Origin: Gastrolobium villosum
Lineage: Eukaryota > Streptophyta > Magnoliopsida > Fabales > Fabaceae
Direction: 5' to 3'
DNA: 64,000 nucleotides
Assembly (NCBI GenBank): GCA_032173675.1
Contig: JAVKPL010013431.1
Location: 1 to 64,000 of the forward strand
A model generated the notes under the pieces. The model worked only from the letters and a program-made list of their open reading frames with translations. It did not search any database and was not told the DNA's origin. Position numbers and translations under genes: made by a program. The first letter of the stretch is position 1. Every line of letters begins with the position of its first letter. Positions 23,201-32,643 of this stretch are shown piece by piece.

Positions 23201-26200
23201 TACCGCTGCTTACAAGTTGGATCTGCCTCCTCCTTGTCTTATCCACCCGGTCTTCCTTATGTCTTTGCTTAAAAAGGCACTTCCTGATTTGGAGTTAGCA
23301 AAAGTCCAACCCCTACCGTCGGTCTTATCCGATGAACTTGAGCTGGTGATTGAACCAGCTGCTATGTTACAGTGGCGGATGACTGCAGGAGGGGCTGTGG
23401 AGGTTCTAATTCGATGGTCCAATTTGCCCCCATTCGAAGATTCCTGGGAGGACTCGTACCGGTTGAATCGTCAATTTCCTTGGTTGAACCTTGAGGACAA
23501 GGTTCACAATTTAGGGGGGAGTATTGATACAACTCCCCCTATATTGAAGACATATCATAGGCATCGGGTCAGGAACGTCTCTCTTAGTGAAGCAGCAGAT
23601 GCAACACATGGTGCAGGTGCACATGATGCAGGTGCAACATAGGATAATAATCTCCATTCAGCTGGTGCAACTAACTTGGGCTGAGTCAGCAAACGGTTAG
23701 AAGTTGCAAGTAAAATAGGCTATCACGAGGGAAGGGGGGATTATCTTGGGAGAATGGAGATTGAGGCTCTTTGGGAGAGATCAGGGGCTCTCCAATTCCT
23801 TTGAGCCTATCCTTCTTATTTTCTTTATTTCTTTTATGCCTCAGTTCTGTTACTGAAGGAGTTTATAGTTGAATTTTGTCATGGAATATTACTTGTAATT
23901 GACTCTTTGAATTTCTGAATTTTAATACAAAAATTGTCTATGTTTTTCCCTTTTATTCTGGAATTTGTTGTGAAGTCTGTTACAAGTATTTCCTTTGATT
24001 CTAACTACCTTTTTTTTTTTTTAATAAAAGAATAAAAAATCTCCATTGGTATTTTTCAGCACCACCTTCCCAAACTTATTAAAGGGTTCAGATGTTGGCC
24101 TGGTTTGCAAAGCCAGGAGTTTAACGATTTCTTTTTCTTTCATTGAAAAATTGGTCATTCTGGTTTTTTATTTTTTTGGCATTCTATTCAATGTTTTAAG
24201 AATTATGTAGTCAGAGATTGTGTTACGATCCTGTTGCAAGGTATGAGACTTGGAGTCTCATCAGAAACATAAAGTTCTAATGTGGGGTTTGTATGAACTT
24301 TGGGCTCTCTCAAGGTTCGTATCAGATTGGAATACATGTGATTGTAATTTTTGTCTTGATTCTGACCTGTGATGTTCTAAAAACCTACTGTTTCATTAAC
24401 TTGCTGTTTATGGGGTAAAATTATAAAGTTTGTCATGCTTTTAGTTAGATATGTAAGATGCTGATCTTTGCTGTTAACCTCTGAGATGAAGTATTTGTGT
24501 GCAAACATTCTTGGAGAAAATCCGAAGACTTATTTTTTCGTTGCTATATTAGTGATGCAATGAATACTGTGCTGTTTTCCTAAATCAGACAAAACAGGGG
24601 TATTAATGATAGTGAGTGTTAATTACAACCATAATTACATGTATAGTTATTTCCTAAAATTGCCTATTAATTAGGGCTCTAATACATTAATTACCAAGTT
24701 ATTCCAATAATATTTATCTATTTACATGTATATCCTTGTATATGCCTTGTTTCGGGGTTAACTTTGGAAGAAGACTCTGTATTGAGTTATCAAATTTCAT
24801 CCACTGATATTGTGTATTGGTTTGTGGGAGAGCTGTTGTCTAGAGTATAGTGAAATCACTGGCTGTATGAGAGTCTGTGGTGGCAGCATTTTATATCTGA
24901 TATTTGTTGCATGATGATCTTTTATCTTTTCATTGTTAGTATCTGTGCTTTGTTTTGATTATCTTGTTTCTAGCTGAACTTTCTTTTGTATATATTTCAG
25001 GCACACTATATGTTGGGACTTGCATTACTACAAAAACAAGAATATGCCAAGGGAATCAGAGAATTGGAGAAGGTTTGTTATCATTGAACACATGTTCTTT
25101 GCGTTTCATGCACATTTGTTAATTTCTTCTATTTCTTGCACGAAATTCTTTAGTGCTTCTAATGCTGTCATTCTTTATTCCATTTGTTAATTTCTTAACT
25201 TTGTGTTTAACATGCACAAAGTTTTACTACCCTTTTTTCTGTTTATGTTTTTGTGCATTTAAGAACTTCATACAATTGAGAAATGTCAGAGCACAACCTG
25301 AAAGTAAGTATTAAAAGATAATAGAATGATATCATATTTTGTGTTTTTCCCCTATTTGTGGTTTTTTATTGTAGAAATTATGACTTGTATTTTGTTTGGT
25401 GTCATTTTGAATGAAAGTTAGTTTCGTTGAGGTTTCTTCAAACAAGAGATAGTTTTGCTTTTCATTCTTTCTAAATGTTAATATTGTGTATAGTTATTAG
25501 TTGCCTTTATTTAGTCAAAGCAACATATTTATGCCTCTCATACATGACATGAAAATGGTCAATGGGTTTGATGGAGACAAGTGAGAAGTCAGTATATGAA
25601 TATCAAATAAAAACGTGCGGTTTTTTTTTTTTTTTTTGGGGGCGATGGACAATCAAAATATCAAGTTGAGATTCTAAAACCGTCGTGAGGTAAGTTGTGA
25701 AGAATATATGCATGAATATCATATGAAAGGCTCAAAATGTGCATTTCAGTAATTATTTAAAAAGCAGTTCAACTCACTTCAAACCTGGATTGGTGAGAGT
25801 TGCAATAAAATCCTAGTTTTCTTTTGCTTTTCTTGTATTTTAAATTTTATATCTAACATGTTTGACTTTAGTGTAAGTGGAAAAAATGTATTAAAGATAT
25901 ATAGTGAGTAGAGGTGTTTCTTCTGTTGGGATGGTACAAATTACTACACTGGTTGAATAGGGATTAATATTTAATAATATTTGGTTTAAATTCAGATTTT
26001 TATGCCTCTTGTTTCATTCCATGTTGTTTAGCCCAATATCTAGGTGAGCATGTACAATAGTGTTTGCTGCACCATTGAAGACTGGGGCATTGAGGCTTAA
26101 CTCTCTCTCTGACTTTCGTGCATTCACCCCAATTTTCCTTTCAGGATTTTGAGTTGCACTACCATGTTAAAAGGGATGTCATTAGTGACACTTGGGTGCA

Positions 26201-29135
26201 TTTGATTTGCTAATAAATAAGGGATAGCACCGCATAAAAAAATTTATGCTTTGTTTGACTTGTAGAATGGTTTGAAGCACTTGACAGCCCCAAGGGACTG
26301 CACAAAACTCTTAATTTTCTTAATCCCTAAATCAGGGGGACAAAATGAAGGAGCATATATTTTCTGAGTTGAATCAATTGATCAAATCGAGTTTAGAGTT
26401 TGCTGAATCGCAGTATGAGCCCTTGGGTGGGTATTCGATTTTTGGTTCTTTTGCTTCAAGCATAACTGGTTAATATGCTTCAAGTAATGGGATATGGGTG
26501 GAAGTGTCTCTCACACTTGTGGTTGGATCTTGACCTCTTCTGTTAGGACCTATTTGCAAGGTATGAGACTTGGAGTTCCACATTGGTTGTATGGGCAACT
26601 AATGTGGGGTTTACAAGGCTTCAGACGCTCCCATCCTTTGAGGTAGCTTTTGGGGTGGTGCATCCCAAGGTCCTTATCAAATGGTATCAGAGCCTTCAAC
26701 TATGTCTCTCAGTTGCAATCGAGCGGCGCGGGTGGTGACGTTGGCATTGTAGTGTTCGCCCAGGGCTAGTAAAAGACTAACGCAAAGTCAGCCTGCATGG
26801 GCGCCAGGGCTGCGGAGCGTGGTGGAATGTTAGGACCCATTTGCAAGGTATGAGACTTGGAGTCCCACATTGGTTGTATAGGGAACTAATGTGGTGTTTA
26901 TAAGGCCTCGGGCACTCCCATCATTTGAGCTAACTTTTGGGGTGGTGCATCCCAAGGTTCTTATCATCTTCCTTCACTTTGAGGACAAGCAAGGGGAGTG
27001 TTGATGGGCCTAAGTTTGTATATGCATGTAAAAAGATTAATAAAGGGATCCAAGTTCATGAGCCGAAGAATATGGGGGCTGTCGCTAACAGTGATAATGG
27101 GAAGGTGGTTATGGAGAGATAAATGAAGTTGGTTAGAGGGGACAACTGGCAGATTCTAAATGGAGAGGAGGATGTGCGATGGAGTGGAATTGGTGATGGG
27201 AAAACGATATATGGAACAGGGGAAACAGGGAGAAGGGGCATGAAAGAATTACTCTAGTCTTTGGTTGGAGAGTTTGGGAACTCTAGTCCAGGTTGCTAGG
27301 CCTACAAGGGGGAATAAATCTGTCTGTATTGTGTTGCTTTTTTTAATTTTGTTTTGCCGATCTGCTATAGGAGCTAGGCTCCATTTGATATTTTTTAATA
27401 GAAATACTGGTTGGTATTAAATACACCATCAACTACTAATAAGAAATAGATTAAATATAGTATAAAATGGCTAGTTGATTATAATTAAGTTATACTTTTT
27501 ATTTATAATTATGCGATGAATATAAAATTTAATTAAAAATAGATCAACATTATTAATAAATTATAAACAAGATTAGAGTGTGAAAATAATTAAATAAATT
27601 AATATTAAAATAGAAAAAAAAGTATCAAAATCTTGTTCTGTGCATTTCCTTAATGTATAACAAACAGTGCATTGACTACCATATTTCAAACAGCAAGACA
27701 AAATTGCTTGTGCATTGCATAGTCTACCAAATATTAAATTGAACAAAGGTTGTGTTCTGACTCAATTATCTGTATATTAGTATTCTACTTGTGCTGTCCT
27801 TTAATATGCATCAAACGCAACCATAGGTTCCTATATTGGGTTATGAGATTTGATGGACAGACGCAAAGGAGCATCCAGATGTTTATGTGAGGGACAGTTT
27901 GTGACTCATGTTTAGCCAGTGCCCAATATTGCCCTTGAGTTGTTCCAATTTGCATATGTTTCTCTTTTTTATTATTATTATTATTATTATGTATCAATTT
28001 CCTTATCTTTTCTTTATTTATGTAGCAGAGATTTTTACTTTATTAAAAATTACCAACAAGCCACATGTCTGATAATATTGCCTTACTAGAGCTGTTAAGT
28101 GTCATGGTGCTTCCTTTTGAATTTTATCTCACATCTGATTAAATATAACTTTCTGGTCGATTTATTGTTTGATACATTTCTAAGTCATTCCTAATGATTT
28201 CCATTTATTTTTTAAATGAATGATAATTCTCATACTTATTGTGCTCATAATCAAGGCTTTGGATCTTGGAAGAGGTGCCAATCCCAAGTCCTATATGGTA
28301 GAACAAATATGGCAAGCGCTTGCAAATGCAAAATACCTAGAGTGGGAATGTTCGTCGTCCAAACGATCATGGGAATTGCAGAGCTTGAAGTATGTTTTTC
28401 TGGTGATTGTCAGACCTATTATCTGAGGGTCTTTTTATTAATGATTGCTGATCAGTTGTCTCCATGATATTTGTTCTTAACTAATTCTATATTTTATTGT
28501 TTTGGTTAGCCAAGTGCAATTTATTTATTTTGTCTTAAAATGTGTTCATGTCTCAGAGAAACATGTGAGTTTGCGTTGAAGGAAAAACATTTTCTCGATA
28601 CCTCCCAAATGGAAGGATTTCTAGATGATGCCAGTACTTACCATTTGGAACAATTAGAAGCTTTAGAAAGAGTCTTCAGTAAAGCTGCAGAGGATGACAC
28701 ACCTACTGAGGTGTGTACATGGCTTGAGTTTGTAATTGTATCTTCATTAATGTTTTTTGTGGTGCCCCGGAACTTCTATATTATTAATCTGGCTTGTTGA
28801 GTCTACAGGTGCCAGATTATCTATGCTGTAGAATCACACTTGATATTTTTCGTGATCCTGTGATCACTCCAAGTGGACTTACATACGAGAGAGCAGTGAT
28901 TATTGAGCATCTTGAAAAGGTAATGTGATTTGTATGTTTCATCTTCTAGATGAGATGTTTTCCAGTTCAATGAAGTCAGTAGGTAATCGTTTAACTTCTC
29001 CTGAAATAGGTGGGTAATTTTGACCCAGTTACGCGGGAACCACTTGCTCCATCACAGCTAGCACCAAACTTGGCCATTAAGGAAGCGGTTCAGGCATTTT
29101 TGGACAAACATGGGTGGGCCTACAAGGTAGATTAA
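14202..29135 (+). CDS. CHIP: CHIP-type E3 ubiquitin ligase (three TPRs plus U-box), 8 exons
   Basis: Exons 14202-14321, 14428-14495, 14702-14765, 25001-25072, 28256-28389, 28557-28710, 28809-28919 and 29010-29135 all have GT-AG borders and consistent phases. They give 282 residues, close to plant CHIP (about 280). Residues 11-112 form three tetratricopeptide repeats that in this family hold the C-terminal EEVD of Hsc70/Hsp90. The clamp positions read R19 (usually lysine), N23, N54 (YWTNRALC) and K84 (SVKAHYMLG). Residues 113-204 form the helical linker. Residues 205-275 form the U-box (VPDYLCCRITLDIFRDPVI, GLTYERA, FDPVTREPL), which binds the E2 and directs ubiquitination of chaperone-bound clients. 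The function is known for the family and inferred here. Oddities: intron 3 is 10,235 bp and intron 4 is 3,183 bp, both swollen by retroelements, while exons and splice sites remain intact. I therefore expect a working gene, though splicing efficiency is untested. Confidence 0.95.
15358..15824 (+). repeat. LTR 1 of the chromovirus assembly
   Basis: Begins TGATACAACTCCCCC and ends GTCTGTTGCA. It is 7 bp longer than the other two LTRs, mainly from a local GGGCTGAGT duplication near 15512-15530. It contains the polyadenylation-like 3' region and is followed by the primer site at 15827. Confidence 0.9.
15860..18483 (+). pseudogene. Chromovirus gag-pol copy 1, internally deleted
   Basis: The gag start at 15860 is put out of frame by extra bases near 15949 (GGGTTTTGCGG against GGGTTAGCGG in copy 2). 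The remaining gag frame 15942-16670 carries the retrotransposon gag core (TRVDRYFEMN, EGEALHWYQWW). At about 16673 gag jumps directly to RNase H (ALMQDGRPLAFIS equivalent). About 1.9 kb corresponding to zinc knuckle, protease and most of RT is missing, and an 11-bp duplication (ATTGGAGCTGC twice, 16674-16695) lies at the join. Integrase follows (16934-18034) with an HHCC finger and YHPQSN..TE, then a stop at 18032-18034 shared with copy 2, a private TAG at 18172-18174, and a chromodomain-like end. Confidence 0.88.
18484..18943 (+). repeat. LTR 2 (middle) of the chromovirus assembly
   Basis: 460 bp from TGATAC to GTTACA. It acts at once as the 3' LTR of copy 1 (preceded by GGGGGGAGTAC) and the 5' LTR of copy 2 (followed by the primer site). 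By eye it carries about seven private substitutions relative to LTR 1 and LTR 3. Confidence 0.9.
18979..23511 (+). pseudogene. Chromovirus gag-pol copy 2, all domains present but disrupted
   Basis: In order: gag core (18979-19960), CCHC knuckle CFHCEERWNPGHHC (about 20004-20045), protease with DSGATHNFI (about 20260-20285), RT (20876-22000) with an FFDD catalytic box near 21262, RNase H (21700-22030), integrase (22140-22900) with the HHCC finger and D..D..E core (YHPQSNGQTE), and a C-terminal chromodomain region (about 23330-23510, LIRWSNLPPFEDSWED). Lesions: a frameshift near 19975, stops at 20409, 20643 and 21164, another frameshift between 20645 and 20876, one near 22030, and stops at 23034 and 23073. 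It cannot make a complete polyprotein now. Before the damage it would have encoded a virus-like particle and a chromatin-targeted integrase. Confidence 0.9.
23525..23984 (+). repeat. LTR 3 of the chromovirus assembly
   Basis: 460 bp, TGATAC to GTTACA, followed directly by the intron sequence AGTATTTCC. About six private differences by eye (for example GCATCGGG, GAAGTTGCAAG, GGCTATCACG). Confidence 0.9.
24221..24324 (+). mobile_element. Solo LTR of a TRIM family, CHIP intron 3
   Basis: Begins TGTTACGATCCTG, shares GCAAGGTATGAGACTTGGAG with the TRIM at 26541-26966, and ends GTTCGTATCA. It is flanked by GATTG on both sides (24216-24220 and 24325-24329), a clean 5-bp target-site duplication. The internal part and second LTR have been lost, as after LTR-LTR recombination. 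Confidence 0.82.
25073..26299. other. CHIP intron 4, left part
   Basis: Intronic AT-rich DNA with a T16 run at about 25621-25637 and no gene. The stretch 27432-28255, to the right of the gypsy LTR, is also intronic and holds only an AT-rich (TTA)n run near 27969-27990. Confidence 0.6.
26300..27001 (+). pseudogene. Remnant of an older gypsy element, CHIP intron 4
   Basis: Just before an LTR at 27002 the DNA reads like the extreme C-terminus of a chromovirus polyprotein (frame giving HFEDKQG at 26972-26995) and then a polypurine tract (CAAGGGGAGTGT). A complete TRIM is inserted inside it at 26541. Upstream, 26330-26470 may be more of the same element, but I cannot identify domains there. Confidence 0.5.
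26541..26966 (+). mobile_element. Complete TRIM element, CHIP intron 4
   Basis: Two 139-bp LTRs (26541-26679 and 26828-26966; TGTTAGGACC to CTTATCA) flank a 148-bp internal segment whose primer site, TGGTATCAGAGCC, begins at 26682. The 5-bp target duplication TCTTC is at 26536-26540 and 26967-26971. It has no coding capacity, so movement would need proteins from an autonomous element. The LTR carries CCCACATTGGTTG and TTATAAGGCC, seen again at 32276 and 48451. Confidence 0.93.
27002..27431 (+). repeat. 3' LTR of the older gypsy element
   Basis: A 430-bp segment running from TGATGGGCC to CACCATCA, with perfect TGATGG/CCATCA inverted ends, directly after a polypurine tract. A 5' partner LTR was not found in the intron, so the element is truncated. 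Confidence 0.65.
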
Positions 29136-29740
29136 CGGAAGATTAAGTTAGAAATTAACAGTTTGTGGTAGGTTTTATCTGTTAAGCAAATGCTGCAGGA
29201 TGCATTACTTTTGTGGTTCCCTGCGGTGTCCAGACTTTGAAGATCCGAGCCATCTTTTTTTAAGTGTATATATGGTTTTGACTGTCGTATTTTGTGTACA
29301 TAGTAGTATCCTTTATTTACATATCAATGCCTGCCTAGACTTCCTTTTTCATTTGTCAAGTTTTTTTCGTTTGTCTAATGAAATGACTCAAACATTTGTC
29401 TAATGAAATGATTATCTAAGTTAATTTGGCTTATTTCAACGTGTTGTTTGGCCATTAAGTACATTCTGCTGGTTTCCTCACAACTGTACAAATCTCCTCT
29501 GTTTAATGATTTTCTTTTGATCATGTTATATCAGGCAATGTATGTGTAATTAAGGCCTTGGAATTGTGGGGGCTTAAGGGATTTATTGAGACCGGTACTT
29601 GATTTTTTGATTCTTGTTCCACCTTGTCTTCCACCACCCTTTTCAACTTCCCGTAATTAAAAAAAAATAGTTTGCATTTAAAGTAGTTAAACAAGAATTT
29701 ATAAAATATTGCAGGAGTACAATTGAGATTGTTTAGTAGC
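29136..29740 (+). other. CHIP 3' untranslated region and downstream DNA
   Basis: No coding region. AATGAAAT at 29379-29386 and again at 29403-29410 are possible near-consensus polyadenylation signals in a T-rich context. The end of the transcript was not determined. Confidence 0.4.
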
Positions 29741-31460
29741 ATATATAAAATTTGGCTAAAATATAACTTGCCTCATTTTAACTTTGGTCATTTTCAATTG
29801 TTTCAATCAATCCTTTATTCTTTGTGATCGTAATAAATTAACATATTTGTTAAAATTCACTATTAAATCTCACGTGCCCCAAACCCTTGTAATCCTTTTG
29901 CACCTTTGGTTATCAAGGCTGTGTGAGTAAAGGAAAACTTTCTCCTTAGCATTTAATACCTTAAAATACAGTGGTTTTGCTTTAAATCACTTATATTTTA
30001 GTTACTTATTTTCTGATTTTTTCCCATCTAAGTCCATTATTAATATTGTTAGAAACTTACCTAATTTACCTATTCCAGCCTTCTTAGAATAAGAGAATAG
30101 ACTGATGAAAAAATAAAAGAAAAAAATAAGACCAAATATAAACTTACAACACTTACACAAAGATTAAAAGTAAAAAAAATAATTATAGAAGAACAAAAAA
30201 TCAAACATGACTGAATCAAAAAGAAAAAAAAATTAAGAAAAAAAATTGAAAAAAATAAATAAGACCAAATATGTTGAAAACTTACAACAGTGATAAAAAA
30301 GAAAACAAAATCTAAATTAAAAAAATGGATTGAAGACAAAATAAAATAAAATAGAAGATGAAATAAGACAAAAAATAAAACAAAAAAAATAGAAGAATAA
30401 GAAATCTATAAATTTCCAATATATTTGGTTTTATTTTCTTTTTCCTATTTTTGATTTAGATATGTTTGATTTTTCTTCTTATATTTTTATTTATTGATTA
30501 ATGTTTATATAATTGTGTCATTTTAGTCAAAATTACTGTGTTTTATAATTATAAAAACAAAAATTTACAAGATGTTGTTATCTTTGACGAACCTACTAGA
30601 TTGCTGAAACTTCTTCTCCAAACGAATGTGACTGACATTCCTCATCCTCAAAAAGGAAAGGGCTAATCTTTTATTTTATGTCTTTATTTATTTGCTTTGT
30701 CTGATATTCATTTTCATGTATAAAAAAAAAGAAAAACAAAAATCATGGTGGAAAAAAGTTGAAGGTTTTTTTTAATTTAAATATTAAATAAAAAATAACA
30801 GTTTTAACTAAAATGATTGTCCTATAAATGAACAAACATTTTTTCCTTTTATTTTTTCACTTGAACTATTTTCTATCACTATTAAAAGAAATAGAGGAAA
30901 AAATAAGATAAAAAAGAAATAGAAGAAAAAAAATCAATTTGTAAATTTTCAACGTATTTGGTGTTATTTTTCTATTTTTTTTATTTAGACATATTTTTTG
31001 TTCTATAATTTTTATCTTCAGTTTATTTTCTATTTTAGACTTTTTTTTTGTGCTTTTACTCTTTTCTTTCTTTTTTTGGTAAATACTTTTATTCTTTTCT
31101 GTTACTGTTATAAGTTTCCAATATATTATATCTTATTTTTTCTTTTTCATTGTTTGTCCTGAGTCTATTTTTCTTTATTTAGATATATTTAATTTATTTT
31201 CTTCTTTGTAAATATTATAAGTTCCAACATATTTGGTCTTATTGAGTTACTTTTTTGTTGTTGTCATAAGTATATTTATGTAGAGTAAAATAGGTAGATT
31301 AGTTAAGTTTCTAACAATGTTAAGGAAGAACTTGGATAAAAAAATAATAGGGGGCAAAAGTGATGAATAAAAAACATAGGGGTGTAAATGATTAAAAGTA
31401 AGACCATAGGTGAGTTTTTGAATTTTCTCCCTAAAATATATGACCAAGCCTGCAATTTTA
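29740..31460. repeat. Long diverged inverted repeat (foldback-like element)
   Basis: 30017-30077 (GTTAGAAACTTACCTAATTTACC) is the reverse complement, with some mismatches, of 31284-31342. Weaker similarity continues outward for roughly another 100 bp on each side. Between the arms the phrase AACATATTTGGTCTTATT recurs: inverted near 30122 and 30262, direct near 30417, 30950, 31116 and 31218. The interior is strongly purine- or pyrimidine-biased and has no convincing gene. It may be an old foldback or long-TIR DNA transposon. The outer ends (left near TTTGGCTAAAATATAAC at 29751) are uncertain. Confidence 0.55.
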
Positions 31461-31963
31461 AGCATCTAAATGCAACTATAACCTTTTGGATAATGATTTT
31501 TTGAAACCGGAGAAGAAAAGTTCAAGTGATGTTCACTAATGAACATTGTGATCACCCGAAGTTAAATAAAGAACTTTAGGGCGTGCAATTCCAATTCTGA
31601 TTAATAATTTTTAAGATATGTATATAAAATTTGCGTCCGATTTTTAAGAAATATAGAAGATCTAGATTAGTTAAGTAATTATATGTTAAATGAGATATTG
31701 TTTTTGTTTAGGACCTTATAAAACAAAGTTGGGGTAAGCGTACACAGTTCTTGAAACCAAAAGCTACTCATATCGTTTTCTAGCTTTCTCCTTTCCCAAC
31801 AATACTTAGGTTGAGGATGACCCTCCTCATATTGTAAAACGCGTCATTCTGCTTAGTCCTGATGAATGAAACTTCAATTTCCTCGTTCAACTAGTTTGGG
31901 GTTATGATGGGACCTTTATAATTTTGAAGTAGGTATGTCTCATGATAATTTTAAGTAGTATAC
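31461..31963. other. Intergenic DNA, no gene seen
   Basis: AT-rich flank left of the Copia element. The last five bases, TATAC, are its target duplication. Confidence 0.6.
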
Positions 31964-32159
31964 TGTTGTAAATGATAGTTTAGAATAGTAGTATAGAAGT
32001 CCCACATCGTGTATATCTAGAATAGTAGTATAGAAGTCCCACATCGTGTATATCTGTTTGTATTTTCTTTCTTTTTAGTTATATAATAGACTCCGCTGTG
32101 TAGTTGATACACACAGTATTATTTTCAAATGTTCCTCTCTTCTCTTTCGATATTCAACA
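31964..32159 (+). repeat. Copia 5' LTR
   Basis: 196 bp containing two copies of a unit GTCCCACATCGTGTATATCT about 39 bp apart. The downstream T-rich stretch and TAGTTATATAATAG could serve as promoter elements; that role is inferred. Confidence 0.93.
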
Positions 32160-32391
32160 TGGTATCAAAGCCTCGTTGTCCCCCACTTTCTCTTGTGGAA
32201 TTTCTTAGCACAGGTAGGCTGCGCCTGTTGCATTATCCACTCTTCAAGCCCAATGGGCTCTCGTGTGAGGGGGCGTGTTGAGATATATAGTCCCACATTG
32301 GTTAGATGTACAACTAATGTGGCCTTTATAAGGCCTTGGGCACTCCCACCCTTTGAGCTAGCTTTTGGGGTGGTGAACCCATTGTTCATCA
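32160..32391 (+). repeat. TRIM-like sequence forming the Copia leader (primer site, TRIM internal part, TRIM LTR)
   Basis: 32160-32275 matches the internal segment of the TRIM at 48570-48709 feature by feature: CAAAGCCTCG.TGTCC, CCCCCACTTTC, GTGGAATTTCTT, GCACAGGTAGG, CTCGTGTGAGGGGGCG. 32276-32391 is a TRIM LTR (TGTTGAGATATATAGTCCC to GTTCATCA) like 48451-48569. So the Copia's primer site and first 230 bases of leader are TRIM sequence. A T28 run follows at 32401-32428. Either the Copia leader arose by template switching onto a TRIM RNA, or the TRIM family derives from such a Copia. Confidence 0.8.
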
Positions 32392-32643
32392 TAGTTTACA
32401 ATTTTTTTTTTTTTTTTTTTTTTTTTTTCTTTTCCCCGGAACTGTCTCGTTGTCAGTTTCTGGGCGATTGTGGAGGCGCGTGCAGACTCCGTTCCGGCCA
32501 CGGCTGGTTGCGATTTTTTTCGTCTTGCTGAGACGATTCTGGATCCGGTCTTATTTTTCTGGTTCGACATCTTTTTGTGTTGACGCTCAGATTCCTCTTC
32601 TACCGGTTAGTTCTGTGATCTGTTCTTTCTGATTTTTTTAATT

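Larger units (their letters stand above)
15358..23984 (+). mobile_element. Three-LTR Ty3/gypsy chromovirus assembly inside CHIP intron 3
   Basis: Three direct LTRs (15358-15824, 18484-18943, 23525-23984) alternate with two internal regions (15825-18483 and 18944-23524). Each internal region starts with ATTGGTATCAAAGC, a primer site for initiator-Met tRNA, and ends with the polypurine tract TTTAGGGGGGAGT. The outer flanks share AGTA (AAGTA before the first LTR; AGTAT after the last), so the whole assembly occupies one target site. The simplest history is one insertion followed by unequal recombination between LTRs of sister or homologous copies. The encoded proteins place it among chromodomain-bearing gypsy elements; the unit size (about 5.5 kb) fits the small Reina-like lineage, which is inferred. 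Confidence 0.9.

Noticed and set aside
26541..26966. Cassandra-type TRIM with 5S rRNA
   Set aside because: No 5S box A/C-like core is visible in its LTRs; only the initiator-Met primer site is shared.
28216..28467. Stand-alone small genes over 28.2-28.8 kb
   Set aside because: These open stretches are CHIP exons 5-6 read with intron sequence or in the wrong frame.
32401..32428. SINE or processed-gene tail at the T28 run
   Set aside because: The run lies inside the Copia leader just after a TRIM LTR, with no target duplication or Pol III boxes around it.
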